In this document: one piece after another, positions 50,248-58,997 of the stretch
How positions within the stretch are numbered: the first letter of the stretch is position 1
Layout: each line of letters starts with the position of its first letter
Origin: Comamonas sp009360615
GTDB taxonomy: Bacteria > Pseudomonadota > Gammaproteobacteria > Burkholderiales > Burkholderiaceae_C
Assembly: GCF_035784015.1 (NCBI RefSeq)
Contig: NZ_JALKOW010000001.1
Strand: one strand, 5' to 3'
Length of the DNA stretch: 64,000 nucleotides
Translations under genes and position numbers: made by a program
Notes under the pieces: model-generated
Told to the model about the DNA's origin: nothing
The model's database searches: none
The model's input: only the letters and a program-made list of their open reading frames with translations

Positions 50248-51119
50248 CCCCCGATCTGATGCAGGAAGGCGAGCAGCGCCTGGCTTCCTACCAGCAGCGC
50301 GAAGCCGCGCTGCGCACCGAATCCGGCGGTCGCAATGCCAGTCTGGCGCGCCCCGTGGTGGCCGGCGAAGTGGATGTGACCCACGGCCGAATTCTCTATC
50401 TCGAAGACGTGCATGTGAGCTTCGACGGCTTCAAGGCCATCAACGGTCTGAACCTTGATATCGCGCCCGGCGAACTGCGCTGCATCATCGGTCCCAATGG
50501 CGCGGGCAAGACCACGATGATGGACATCATCACCGGCAAGACCCGGCCCGATAGCGGCACGGTGTTCTTCGGCGCCACCATCGATCTGCTGCGCTACAAG
50601 GAACCCGAGATCGCGGCCATGGGCATTGGCCGCAAGTTCCAGAAGCCCACGGTGTTCGAGCAGCTCAGCGTGTTCGAGAACCTGGAGCTGGCGCTCAAGA
50701 CCCACAAGGGCATTGCCTCCTCCATGCGGTTCAAGCTCAGCGGCGCGCAGAAGGACCGCATTGCCGAGGTGCTGCACACCATTCATCTGGCAGGCAGCGT
50801 AACGCGCCAAGCCGGGCTGCTCAGTCACGGACAGAAGCAGTGGCTGGAGATCGGCATGCTGCTGGTGCAGGAGCCCAAGCTGCTGCTGCTCGACGAGCCT
50901 GTGGCCGGCATGACCGACGAGGAAACCGTGCGCACGGCCGAGCTGTTTCTGACGCTCAAGGGCAGGCATTCGCTGATGGTGGTGGAGCACGACATGAGCT
51001 TTATCGACACCATCAGCGAGAAGGTCACGGTGCTTTGCGATGGCTCGGTACTGGCGGAGGGAACGCTGGCCGAGGTCCAGGCCGACGAACGCGTGATTGA
51101 AGTGTATTTGGGACGTTAA
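50244..51119 (+). CDS. urtD: urea ABC transporter ATPase UrtD
   Basis: 291 aa. After an N-terminal extension of about 45 residues, the ATPase has Walker A IIGPNGAGKTTMMDIITGK, GIGRKFQKPTVFEQLSVFEN, signature LLSHGQKQWLEIGMLL (SHGQ instead of SGGQ, as in UrtD), Walker B LLLLDEPVAGMTDEE and H-loop VVEHDMSFI. Confidence 0.95.
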   Translation: MTPDLMQEGEQRLASYQQREAALRTESGGRNASLARPVVAGEVDVTHGRILYLEDVHVSFDGFKAINGLNLDIAPGELRCIIGPNGAGKTTMMDIITGKTRPDSGTVFFGATIDLLRYKEPEIAAMGIGRKFQKPTVFEQLSVFENLELALKTHKGIASSMRFKLSGAQKDRIAEVLHTIHLAGSVTRQAGLLSHGQKQWLEIGMLLVQEPKLLLLDEPVAGMTDEETVRTAELFLTLKGRHSLMVVEHDMSFIDTISEKVTVLCDGSVLAEGTLAEVQADERVIEVYLGR

Positions 51120-51207
51120 CCCCGCGCTGCGCTGCCCGGGCGGCCCCGCCGCGAGGCGGCTGTCGCGCGGTGTCTTCGGTCCGATGAGCACAGTGGGTGA
51201 GTCAAAT

Positions 51208-51250
51208 GGGATAGCTGCTTGCGCGTGCTGTGTAAGCGTTAGAGGTCGAA
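51208..51250. repeat. ATAGCTGCTTGCGC-type intergenic repeat copy
   Basis: GGGATAGCTGCTTGCGCGTG then CTGTGTAAGCGTTAGAGGTCG in the urtD-urtE gap, ending at the urtE start, so it supplies that gene's ribosome-site region. Confidence 0.6.
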
Positions 51251-51251
51251 A

Positions 51252-51944
51252 ATGCTTAAAGTTCAGAACCTGCATCAGTACTACGGCGGCTCGCACATCC
51301 TGCGGGACGTGAATTTCACGGCCGAGATCGGCAAGGTCACGGTGCTGCTGGGCCGCAACGGCGTGGGCAAGACCACCTTGCTCAAAAGCCTGATGGGGCT
51401 GGTTCCCATCAGAAGCGGCGGCATTGAATGGCAGGGCCGCGATATCGCGCGCAGGACGCCCTACGAGCGCGCGCGCAGCGGCATCGGCTATGTGCCCCAG
51501 GGGCGCGAAATCTTCTCGCGCCTGTCGGTGGAGGACAATCTGCGCATGGGGCTGTCCTATTGCTCGGCAGGTACCCGGATTCCGGGCGAGCTCTACGAGC
51601 TGTTCCCCGTGCTCAAGCAGATGCTGCACCGCCGCGGCGGCGATCTCTCGGGCGGCCAGCAGCAGCAGCTGGCCATTGCGCGTGCGCTGGCGCCGCAACC
51701 CAAGATCCTGATCCTGGATGAGCCCACCGAGGGCATACAGCCCAGCATCATCAAGGACATCGGCCGCGTGATCCGCATGCTGGCCAATCGCGGCGACATG
51801 GCCATCCTGCTGTGCGAGCAGTACTACGACTTTGCCGAGGAGCTGGCTGACCACTATGTGGTGATGGAGCGCGGCGAGGTGATTGCATCGGGTCCGGGCA
51901 GCGAGATGCAGGAGAAGAATGTGCGCTCGCTGGTGGCCATCTGA
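51252..51944 (+). CDS. urtE: urea ABC transporter ATPase UrtE
   Basis: 230 aa LivF-type ATPase: MLKVQNLHQYYGGSHILRDV, Walker A LLGRNGVGKTTLLKSLMGL, GYVPQGREIFSRLSVEDNLR, signature DLSGGQQQQLAIARALAPQP, Walker B ILILDEPTEGIQPSI. Completes the urea importer. A 132-base gap with repeat elements separates it from urtD. Confidence 0.95.
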   Translation: MLKVQNLHQYYGGSHILRDVNFTAEIGKVTVLLGRNGVGKTTLLKSLMGLVPIRSGGIEWQGRDIARRTPYERARSGIGYVPQGREIFSRLSVEDNLRMGLSYCSAGTRIPGELYELFPVLKQMLHRRGGDLSGGQQQQLAIARALAPQPKILILDEPTEGIQPSIIKDIGRVIRMLANRGDMAILLCEQYYDFAEELADHYVVMERGEVIASGPGSEMQEKNVRSLVAI

Positions 51945-51956
51945 GCCGTGTGCGCA

Positions 51957-51983
51957 TAAAAAAAGGTGCCGCAAGCGGCACCT
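51957..51983 (-). terminator. intrinsic terminator of the minus-strand dioxygenase gene
   Basis: AGGTGCCGC / GCGGCACCT arms with a two-base loop; on the minus strand it is followed by TTTTTTT. It lies between the convergent urtE and dioxygenase genes. Confidence 0.85.
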
Positions 51984-52021
51984 CAAAGCCTCAGGCCATG
52001 CCCGGAGGACAACTCATTTCG

Positions 52022-53011
52022 TCAATACGCTGCGCCGTGCGCGGCCAGCACCGGATTGCCCTGAATGGCAGTGCTGGCGCGGCCGTCCACGCCCCGGGGC
52101 ACTTCGCCCACCAGCGTCGTGCGGTAGAGCTGGCGATCGAACTCCAGCGCAAAGATATCCTGTGGAGCCACATGGGCCGTGGAACGGTTGTCCCAGAAGG
52201 CCAGCGAGCCTGGCTCCCACTTGAAGCGCACGGTGAACTCGCTGCTGACGGCGTGCTCCCAGAGCAGCTCCAGCAGCACGCGCGATTCGCGGGTGGAGAG
52301 TTCCACGATGGACTTGAGAAAGCCGGGGCTGACGTAGAGCACCTTCTCGCCGGTCTCGGGATGAATCGTGACCAGCGGGTGTTCGCTGATCAGGGTGTTG
52401 CCGCGCACCAGGTCCAGATATTCCTGCGAGGCCGTGGCTCCCTGCGGGGCGCTGAAGCGGTGCTCGCCACGCAGGCCCTGCAAGAAGGCCTGCAGCGGTT
52501 TGGAGAGCGCTTCGTAGGCCGCTGCCAGATTGGTCCATTGCGTGTCGCCGCCATAGGGCGGAATCGTCACGCCGCGCAGAATCGATGCGGCAGGCGGGTT
52601 GTGGGCGGCCGTCACATCGGCATGCCAGCCGGTCCAGGGGCGCTGTTCGGCCTGGCCGCTATGACGGTTGGCCTTGCGGTGCTTGGCAATCGAATACAGC
52701 TCGGGAAAGCCTTCGACATGACCGAAGACGGGGTGGCCGGGCGTCAGCTCGCCAAACTGGCGCGAAAAGGCGATCTGCTGCTCGTGGCTGAGGTGCTGGT
52801 CGCGAAAGAAGATCACCTTCCAGCGCAGCAATGCCGAGCGGATGGTGTGCACTTCGGCGGCGCTCAAGGCCTGCTTCAGATTGACGCCGCTGATCAGCGC
52901 GCCGATATGCGCCGACTGTGGCGTGATGCGGATATGTGGAGTGATGTGGCTTGCGGAGCTCAGGCGTTCGTCCAGATGCTGCAGCGGAGCGTGGGGCAGG
53001 GGCATGTTCAT
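52022..53011 (-). CDS. TauD/TfdA-family 2-oxoglutarate dioxygenase
   Basis: 329 aa Fe(II)/2-oxoglutarate oxygenase. The facial triad appears in WTGWHADVTA (His and Asp) and STAHVAPQDI (His), with the 2-oxoglutarate-binding Arg in RQLYRTTLVG. Wording such as WKVIFFRDQHLSHEQQIAFS and LRGVTIPPYGGDTQWTNLAA matches the TauD/alkylsulfatase branch, which hydroxylates small sulfonates, sulfates or similar. The substrate is not evident. Gene pair with the Bug receptor 27 bases upstream, placed between urtE and ureD. Confidence 0.9.
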   Translation of the reverse strand: MNMPLPHAPLQHLDERLSSASHITPHIRITPQSAHIGALISGVNLKQALSAAEVHTIRSALLRWKVIFFRDQHLSHEQQIAFSRQFGELTPGHPVFGHVEGFPELYSIAKHRKANRHSGQAEQRPWTGWHADVTAAHNPPAASILRGVTIPPYGGDTQWTNLAAAYEALSKPLQAFLQGLRGEHRFSAPQGATASQEYLDLVRGNTLISEHPLVTIHPETGEKVLYVSPGFLKSIVELSTRESRVLLELLWEHAVSSEFTVRFKWEPGSLAFWDNRSTAHVAPQDIFALEFDRQLYRTTLVGEVPRGVDGRASTAIQGNPVLAAHGAAY

Positions 53012-53038
53012 GGGATTGTTCCTGACGAGAGCGGGGCT

Positions 53039-54106
53039 TCAACGGGCCTGGGCAATACGGGAGGCGCTGGCCGGCAGCAGGCCGAGTTCGTTCAGCAGAG
53101 CATGGCTGCGTTCGACCTGGGCATGCAGTGCGCGGGCGGTGTCCTGCGGGCCGAGGAAGATGGGTTCCCACTGGTTCAGCGCCACAAACTCCTTCCATTC
53201 CCGGGTTTCGGAAACCTTGCGCAGCGCGTTCACCCAATACGCCTGTTGCGCGGCGCTGGCACCGGGTGCCGTCATCACGCCCTGAAACGAATCGCTGACA
53301 TAGTCGATGCCTTGCTCTTTCCAGGTGGGCGACTGGGCGAACACGCCTTCAAGCCGCTTGTCGGCGGCAATCGCCAGCACGCGCACACGGCCCGACTGCA
53401 GATAGGGCAGCAGGTTCGGCGTGGTGGCCGAAACCACATCAAGATGGCCGCCGGCCAGCGCCACCATGGATTCGGCGGAGGACTTGTAGGGAACGATGCG
53501 CAGCTTCTGGATATTCACGCCGCCCTGCTGCAAGGGCTGGGCCACGCCAAGATGGATGTGATTGCCCAGTGTGGTGGCGATGCCGATGGAGTATTTCTCG
53601 GGGTCCTTGCGCAGCTGGGCGATCAGGTCCTGGGCATTGCGCAGCGGCGAATCCGCACGCACGACCACCGTGGTGAACTCGCGCAGCAAGGTCACCAGCG
53701 GCGTGCCTTTCTGCAGGTTGGCGGGCAGGGCATTCTGCGCCAGGCTGTTGCCGTAGCTGGTGCTCAGCGTCATCAACGTATGGGCGTCGCCAGGGTGGCG
53801 GTGCAGGCTTTCCAGCGCGGCGATCGCATGCGCGCCGGACTTGTTGCTGACCACGAACTGCTGTGCATGGCCATCGCGTGCCAGCAGCTCGGTGAGCTTG
53901 CGGGCCGCCTGATCCAGCGCCGCGCCGGCTCCGCTGGGGACAATGAATTCCGTGGACTTGCCGGGCTTCCAGACCTGTGCCGCTGCACCGCCGGACTGCG
54001 CGGCAGCAGGGCCAGTTGCCAGCGTGCAGCACAGCACCGCCATCGATGTCAGCCATGGGGCCAGAGTGCGATGCAGGCGGGAATGCGTTACGGTAGCGAC
54101 CGACAT
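53039..54106 (-). CDS. Bug-family tripartite tricarboxylate transporter receptor
   Basis: 355 aa periplasmic receptor with a signal peptide (about 1-36, cleaved after AAA). The Bug fold is indicated by STEFIVPSGAGAALDQAARK, QFVVSNKSGAHAIAAL and LGNHIHLGVAQPL. No membrane subunits (TctA/TctB) are adjacent. Likely supplies or senses the substrate of the neighbouring dioxygenase. The start is set at ATG 54106 to give a normal signal. Confidence 0.85.
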   Translation of the reverse strand: MSVATVTHSRLHRTLAPWLTSMAVLCCTLATGPAAAQSGGAAAQVWKPGKSTEFIVPSGAGAALDQAARKLTELLARDGHAQQFVVSNKSGAHAIAALESLHRHPGDAHTLMTLSTSYGNSLAQNALPANLQKGTPLVTLLREFTTVVVRADSPLRNAQDLIAQLRKDPEKYSIGIATTLGNHIHLGVAQPLQQGGVNIQKLRIVPYKSSAESMVALAGGHLDVVSATTPNLLPYLQSGRVRVLAIAADKRLEGVFAQSPTWKEQGIDYVSDSFQGVMTAPGASAAQQAYWVNALRKVSETREWKEFVALNQWEPIFLGPQDTARALHAQVERSHALLNELGLLPASASRIAQAR

Positions 54107-54272
54107 GAATGCTCCTGAAATCAATCGCCATATGCTTGACAAGCTGGCGTGCGAGAGACTGTAGAAGCGCTGCTGCGATACAACAACGAATGAATTTTCA
54201 TGAGTTAGTAAGCAAAACAGCTGAGCTATCCCGGCCTGAGCGACAGGCCTGCTTGAAGAGGCGAGAAAGACA

Positions 54273-55103
54273 ATGACCTGGCATGCGCAACTGGCGCTGA
54301 ACTATTCCCTGCAGGACGGCAAGAGCTCGGTGCAATTCACGCACGACGGCCCGCTGCGCATCCTCAAAAGTCTGTATCCCGAGGGGCCGGCCATCTGCCA
54401 CAACGTGCTGGTGCACCCGCCGGGCGGGCTGGTGGGCGGCGATGTGCTGGATATTGATGTCCATGTCGCAGAAGGTGCGCATGCGCTGGTCACCACGCCT
54501 GGTGCCACGCGCTTTTACAAAAGCAACGGGAAGCAGGCCATGCAGCGCACCCGGCTGCGTCTGGACCCCGGCGCGAGGCTGGAGTGGCTGCCGCTGGAGG
54601 CGATCGCGTACAACGCCTGCGATGCCGTCAACCACCTGGAGTTCGAACTTGCCGAAGACGCGCAGCTGCTGACCTGGGATGTAACGGCACTGGGCCTGCC
54701 GCTGGCCGCCCAGCCCTATGAGTCCGGCAGGTTCGAGCAGCACATCGAATGGCCGGGCCGTTTCCTGGAGCGCGGCGTGGTCAACGCGCAGGATGAGTTG
54801 CTGCTCAACGGCGACCTGGGGCTGGCCGGGCATCGCTGCCTGGGCAGTCTGATCTTTGCCAGCGGCTCAGCCATGGCGCGGCATCAGCGCGAAGCCTTGC
54901 TGGAAGGCACGCAGGAGCTGCTTGAGGAGGCTGCCCCGGCAGTGTTGAGCGGTGTCACCGCTCCCAATGAAAACATGCTGGTTCTGCGCTGTGCATCACC
55001 TGTGGTTGAGCCTGTGATGATGTTGTGGAAAACTGTGTGGAGTTTCTGGAGAAAAGAACTCTGGGGGCTGCAGGGAGGCACTCCCAGAATCTGGTCCATG
55101 TGA
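54273..55103 (+). CDS. ureD: urease accessory protein UreD
   Basis: Scaffold of the UreDFG activation complex, 276 aa. TWHAQLALNYSLQDGKSSVQ, YPEGPAICHNVLVHPPGGLV and VTTPGATRFYKSNG are diagnostic, with LEWLPLEAIAYNACDAVNHL following. It lies about 20 kb from ureABC and on the opposite strand, separated by the heterocycle operon and urt genes. AAGAGGCGAG precedes the ATG. Required for urease function, so an unlinked but retained gene. Confidence 0.95.
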   Translation: MTWHAQLALNYSLQDGKSSVQFTHDGPLRILKSLYPEGPAICHNVLVHPPGGLVGGDVLDIDVHVAEGAHALVTTPGATRFYKSNGKQAMQRTRLRLDPGARLEWLPLEAIAYNACDAVNHLEFELAEDAQLLTWDVTALGLPLAAQPYESGRFEQHIEWPGRFLERGVVNAQDELLLNGDLGLAGHRCLGSLIFASGSAMARHQREALLEGTQELLEEAAPAVLSGVTAPNENMLVLRCASPVVEPVMMLWKTVWSFWRKELWGLQGGTPRIWSM

Positions 55104-55131
55104 TCGCTGTTGCGCGGGCCTTGGCGCCGTT

Positions 55132-56460
55132 TCAACGCACCAAATGTTTTCTGCATCGGGCCAGCTCGGCCTGGGCCCAGTTCAGGCGTTCACGCAGTTG
55201 GGGACAGGCGGCACCAGCGTTTTGCGGCTCGCGTTCCGTGCAGTGCTCTTCGACCATGGATACCAGGGTGCGCGTGTGGCGGTTCTGCTCCAGGGTGCAG
55301 GCGCGCGTGCCTGCTTCGGCTCGCGTTCCGCCTTGCGAGCGTGTGCCGGGCGGCACGGCCGTCCAGCCCCGGTTGTGCCAGGGCGAGAAGGAGGCTGAAG
55401 GCGTGATCTCTATGCCGCTCACACGTCCTTCCAGGCCGGGAAATGTGGACAGCATGGCGGCTGCCACCAGGGCCGGGTCGCTCATGCGTCCCAGCGCAGT
55501 ATCGCAGTCCATGACATCGGGATTCAGGCCCGGCGGCAGCAGTCTCAGCACGCCATAGATGCGGGTGGCATCGGTCTCCAGCTCCTTGACGCTGCGCCCG
55601 TTGCTGCCCGGCACCAGGCCCATGCCGACCAGTTGGTACTGCGTGTCGCGCAGGGCGGTATCGGGGCCGGTGTGGATCTCGACATCGCCTGAGGCCCGGC
55701 CTGCGAACATGAGCAGCCTGAAGGCATCCGTGGAGAACAGCGCCTGCACCTCCAGATGGCAACGGGCAGGCGGGGCCGTACGCAGCACGCTTGACCAGTC
55801 CTTGACAGCGTCGTGGTGGACCAGCATGGCCGTGCGCGGCAGCATCTCCACGGTTATCCGCTCCTTGCCCAGGCTTACGGTTGCCGGCACGCCAGCGTCA
55901 ATCGAGCTGGCTGTGGGAAATTGCGCCAGTGCCTTGAAGCCATGCTGCATCGCGGACAGTCTGTCGCTGCTGACGATGCCGCCTGTGGCGATCTCCAGGC
56001 GCCCGTTCTCGAAGCGGTAGTGGCTGGGTACTTCGTCGGTTTCGGTGTAGCTGCCATGGCGGGTGGAGACCCGGTAGCGGATCTCGCGTCCGCCCATTTC
56101 CATGAAGGAGCCCAGCGTCTCCAGCAATGCCTGGCGTGTGGCGGCATCGTCCTGGCGCAGCGTGATCTCCACGCGTGTAGAGCCATAGCCCAGCAGTTTG
56201 CCGAACGCATGCTGCATGACGGCCTGGTTCGGAAAGGTGATGACCGCCCCCACCATGCCCGCCAGGGCCGCCACGCCGCCCAGCAGCAGCGGCCAGGTCG
56301 AACGCTCGTCAGCGCGAGTGCCAGTCATGGCGCTCCAGATGGCTTGCGCGCCATGGCCCAGCCAGCTGGTGAGCACGAAGGCGATGAGCGCCACCGTCGG
56401 TGCCCACACCAGAATCAGCAGTATTTGCAACAGGCCCATATGGGCATTGATTCTAGGCAC
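55132..56460 (-). CDS. unrecognised membrane-anchored protein
   Basis: 442 aa. Two N-terminal membrane helices (about 8-30 and 57-75) are followed by a large domain with VEITLRQDDAATRQALLETL, ITVEMLPRTAMLVHHDAVKD and LVGMGLVPGSNGRSVKELET. The last 80 residues are Arg/Thr-rich and end in a possible helix with CRKHLVR. I do not recognise a family. An internal ATG at 56439 is an alternative start. It converges with ureD and follows the P450 gene on the same strand by about 80 bases. Confidence 0.6.
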   Translation of the reverse strand: MPRINAHMGLLQILLILVWAPTVALIAFVLTSWLGHGAQAIWSAMTGTRADERSTWPLLLGGVAALAGMVGAVITFPNQAVMQHAFGKLLGYGSTRVEITLRQDDAATRQALLETLGSFMEMGGREIRYRVSTRHGSYTETDEVPSHYRFENGRLEIATGGIVSSDRLSAMQHGFKALAQFPTASSIDAGVPATVSLGKERITVEMLPRTAMLVHHDAVKDWSSVLRTAPPARCHLEVQALFSTDAFRLLMFAGRASGDVEIHTGPDTALRDTQYQLVGMGLVPGSNGRSVKELETDATRIYGVLRLLPPGLNPDVMDCDTALGRMSDPALVAAAMLSTFPGLEGRVSGIEITPSASFSPWHNRGWTAVPPGTRSQGGTRAEAGTRACTLEQNRHTRTLVSMVEEHCTEREPQNAGAACPQLRERLNWAQAELARCRKHLVR

Positions 56461-56542
56461 AAGCCATATGTGGCCTGGCGGCGGCAGCCGGCCAGGTGCT
56501 GCGCGCCTGGGGCTTCCCGCCCGGGGCTTCCCGCCGGGGACG

Positions 56543-58894
56543 CTACAGCGCCAGAACGATTCTGGACTCCTGCGTCCTGGCGCGCGAGCAGCAGCTCATC
56601 ATCTTGGTGCAGGCCGCACGCTCGGCACGGGTCAGCACCATGTCGCGATGGTCGATATCGCCTTCCAGTACCGGCACCTCGCAGGAGCCGCACAGGCCTT
56701 CGCGGCAGTCGCACTCGATATCGATATTGGCGCTGCGCAGCGCATCGAGCAGCGTTTCATCGTTGCGCACCTGCAGCGTGATGCCGGATTCGCGCAGCTC
56801 GACCTCGAAGCCGTGCTCCTTGTCCGGGTCGAGCGCGCCCAGGGTGCTGGAGAAATGCTCCACGCGCAGGCTGTCCTCCGGCCAGTGCTGGCTGGCCTGG
56901 GCAAGGCCGTCGAGCATGCGCTGCGGACCGCAGGCATAGATCTGTGCGCCGGGCCTGACCTGGGCCAGCAGCGCCTGGTAATCGGCTCGCTGGCCTTCTG
57001 CACCCACATAGATCTGCAGACGCTCGCCATGCCGTGCCTGCAATGCATGCAACAGCGCCATGCGCTCGCGCTGACTGCCGCTGTAGTGAATTTCATAGGG
57101 GATGCCCAAGGTCTGGGCGCGCGCCGCCATGGCCGCAACCGGCGTGATGCCGATGCCGCCGGCGACGAGAATCAGCTGCTGCGCGCTTTCGTCGAGCTTG
57201 AAGTGGTTGCGCGGGCCGCGCATCTGCACCTTCATCCCGGCCCGCAGCGATCCATGGATCCAGGCCGAACCGCCACGGCTGTGTTCCTCGCGCAGCACGG
57301 CGATCTCGTAGGTATCCGCTTGCTGCGGATCGCCGCATAGCGAGTACTGGCGCGAGATGCCCGTGTCGCCGCAGTGCAGGTCGATGTGCGAGCCCGGGGT
57401 CCAGCGTGGCAGATCGCGTCCGTCGGGCGCCTTGAGTCGCACGCGCAGCACATCCTGCGCGATCAGCTCGGTGCTTTCCACCCGCATGCTGCGGCTGACG
57501 CCGCCTTGCGAGGATTCGCCGATGCGCACCGGCTGCTGCGCGGCCAGCACGGCGGGATTGGCGCGCTCGGGGTTGCGGCTCACGTCCCATTGCACCCACA
57601 GATGTTCGGGGCCGCGGAACGAGGTGTTGGGCACATAGGTGAAGCGTTGCTCGGCCAGTTGCATATGGGGCAGGCGGCGCGTGAATTCCTCGAGGAAGAT
57701 CTGCATTTCCATGCGTGCCAGATTCTTGCCCATGCACTGGTGGGAGCCGTAGCCGAAGGTCAGGTGATCGCTGGCATTGTCGCGGTGGATGTCGAACAGG
57801 TCGGCATCGACGAAATGCTGCTCGTCGTGGTTGGCCGAAGAGGTGATGATGAGCAGCTTGCTGCCGGCTGGAATGGCCTGACCGCCGATCACCACATCCT
57901 TGGTAGCCAGTCGTCGCCAGGCCGCCACCGAGCCGTTGTGGCGCAGGCACTCCTCCACGGCGTTGGGGATGAGCGAGGGATCGGCGCAGATTTCCTGCCA
58001 GGCCTTGGGGTGCTGCAGCAGCAGCTTGATCGCGTTGGCCGAGGCGTTGGCCGTGGTCTCGTGCGCCGCGACGAGGCCGGCCATCATCATGGAGTGCAGA
58101 TAGGAGTCGGTGACGACCTCTGGCAGCTCCTTCTGCTTGCGAATGCCGTATTGCATCCATCCTTCGGCGTCGGGGTCGGCGCGCATCTTGTCGAGAATCC
58201 GGCCCGCGTGCTGCCAGAAGTTCCCCACGGCATGGGCCACGGCCACCTGCTCCTCGGCCCGGGGGCGTCCCCAGGTGTTGACGGTGTGGGCAATGCTGTA
58301 CCGGCGAAGCGTGTCCATATCATCGGCGGGCACGCCCAGGAAATGCATGGCCACCGTCAGCGGTACCTCCCACAGCATCTGATCGACCAGATCGGCGCGG
58401 CCGTCGTCGATGAAGCGGTCCACATACTCGCGGGCCAGCCGGCGCACCATGGGCTCGTGGTGCTTGAGTGCCTCGGGCGTGAAGGGCTGCATCAACGCAC
58501 GCCGGCGCGGCATGTGGGCGGGCTCGTCCTCGTTGACCAGGGTGCGGTTCAGTGCAAAGCCATAGCTGGCGAGCACGGCATTCGCCTCGTCGCCCGTGGG
58601 CGTGATCTTCTCCAGTGCGATCGAGGGGCTGAAAGTCAGGTTGTCGCGGAAGATGGCCTTGATATCGTCGAAGCGCGTGACCACCCAGTAGCCCAGCTGC
58701 GGGCTGTAGAACACCGGTTCCTGTTCGCGCGCCCAGCGCACATATTCGGGCGGGTCCTGCTGGTAGCCGTCGGCAAAGGGATCGAAGCTGGCGGCCCCGT
58801 GGCTGATGGGGCAGCCCGTGGGGCCGCTCTGGCCTGTGGGCTTGCCGAACTGGCTGTGATCGATGGGGCAACGGCTGGGGGTGGAAACGGTCAT
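56543..58894 (-). CDS. self-sufficient cytochrome P450 fused to FMN/2Fe-2S reductase (CYP116B type)
   Basis: 783 aa monooxygenase. Heme domain (1-440): I-helix VAAHETTANAS, ExxR-type region ECLRHNGSVAAWRRLA, heme loop FGYGSHQCMGKNLAR with Cys387 as iron ligand. Reductase: FMN site SRQYSLCGDP (about 515), NAD(P)H loop LVAGGIGITP (about 577), then a C-terminal ferredoxin with CDCREGLCGSCEVP (Cys730, 735, 738) and Cys768. This is the P450-PFOR layout of P450RhF/CYP116B. All catalytic elements are intact. Upstream is a Bug receptor on the same strand; IclR regulators lie beyond. Substrate unknown, likely aromatic ether or alkyl aromatic. Confidence 0.95.
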   Translation of the reverse strand: MTVSTPSRCPIDHSQFGKPTGQSGPTGCPISHGAASFDPFADGYQQDPPEYVRWAREQEPVFYSPQLGYWVVTRFDDIKAIFRDNLTFSPSIALEKITPTGDEANAVLASYGFALNRTLVNEDEPAHMPRRRALMQPFTPEALKHHEPMVRRLAREYVDRFIDDGRADLVDQMLWEVPLTVAMHFLGVPADDMDTLRRYSIAHTVNTWGRPRAEEQVAVAHAVGNFWQHAGRILDKMRADPDAEGWMQYGIRKQKELPEVVTDSYLHSMMMAGLVAAHETTANASANAIKLLLQHPKAWQEICADPSLIPNAVEECLRHNGSVAAWRRLATKDVVIGGQAIPAGSKLLIITSSANHDEQHFVDADLFDIHRDNASDHLTFGYGSHQCMGKNLARMEMQIFLEEFTRRLPHMQLAEQRFTYVPNTSFRGPEHLWVQWDVSRNPERANPAVLAAQQPVRIGESSQGGVSRSMRVESTELIAQDVLRVRLKAPDGRDLPRWTPGSHIDLHCGDTGISRQYSLCGDPQQADTYEIAVLREEHSRGGSAWIHGSLRAGMKVQMRGPRNHFKLDESAQQLILVAGGIGITPVAAMAARAQTLGIPYEIHYSGSQRERMALLHALQARHGERLQIYVGAEGQRADYQALLAQVRPGAQIYACGPQRMLDGLAQASQHWPEDSLRVEHFSSTLGALDPDKEHGFEVELRESGITLQVRNDETLLDALRSANIDIECDCREGLCGSCEVPVLEGDIDHRDMVLTRAERAACTKMMSCCSRARTQESRIVLAL

Positions 58895-58997
58895 GGCTCG
58901 CTCGCAAACGCAAAGAGGCAGGAGATGGCTTGCGCCATCAGACGAGAGCGCAGAGGCGGCCTGCCGCCAGCCTCTGCGGCATGGATCAGCGGGGCAA

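Noticed and set aside
49887..51986. 699-codon minus-strand frame opposite urtC, urtD and urtE
   Set aside because: Antisense shadow; the ABC transporter motifs are on the plus strand.
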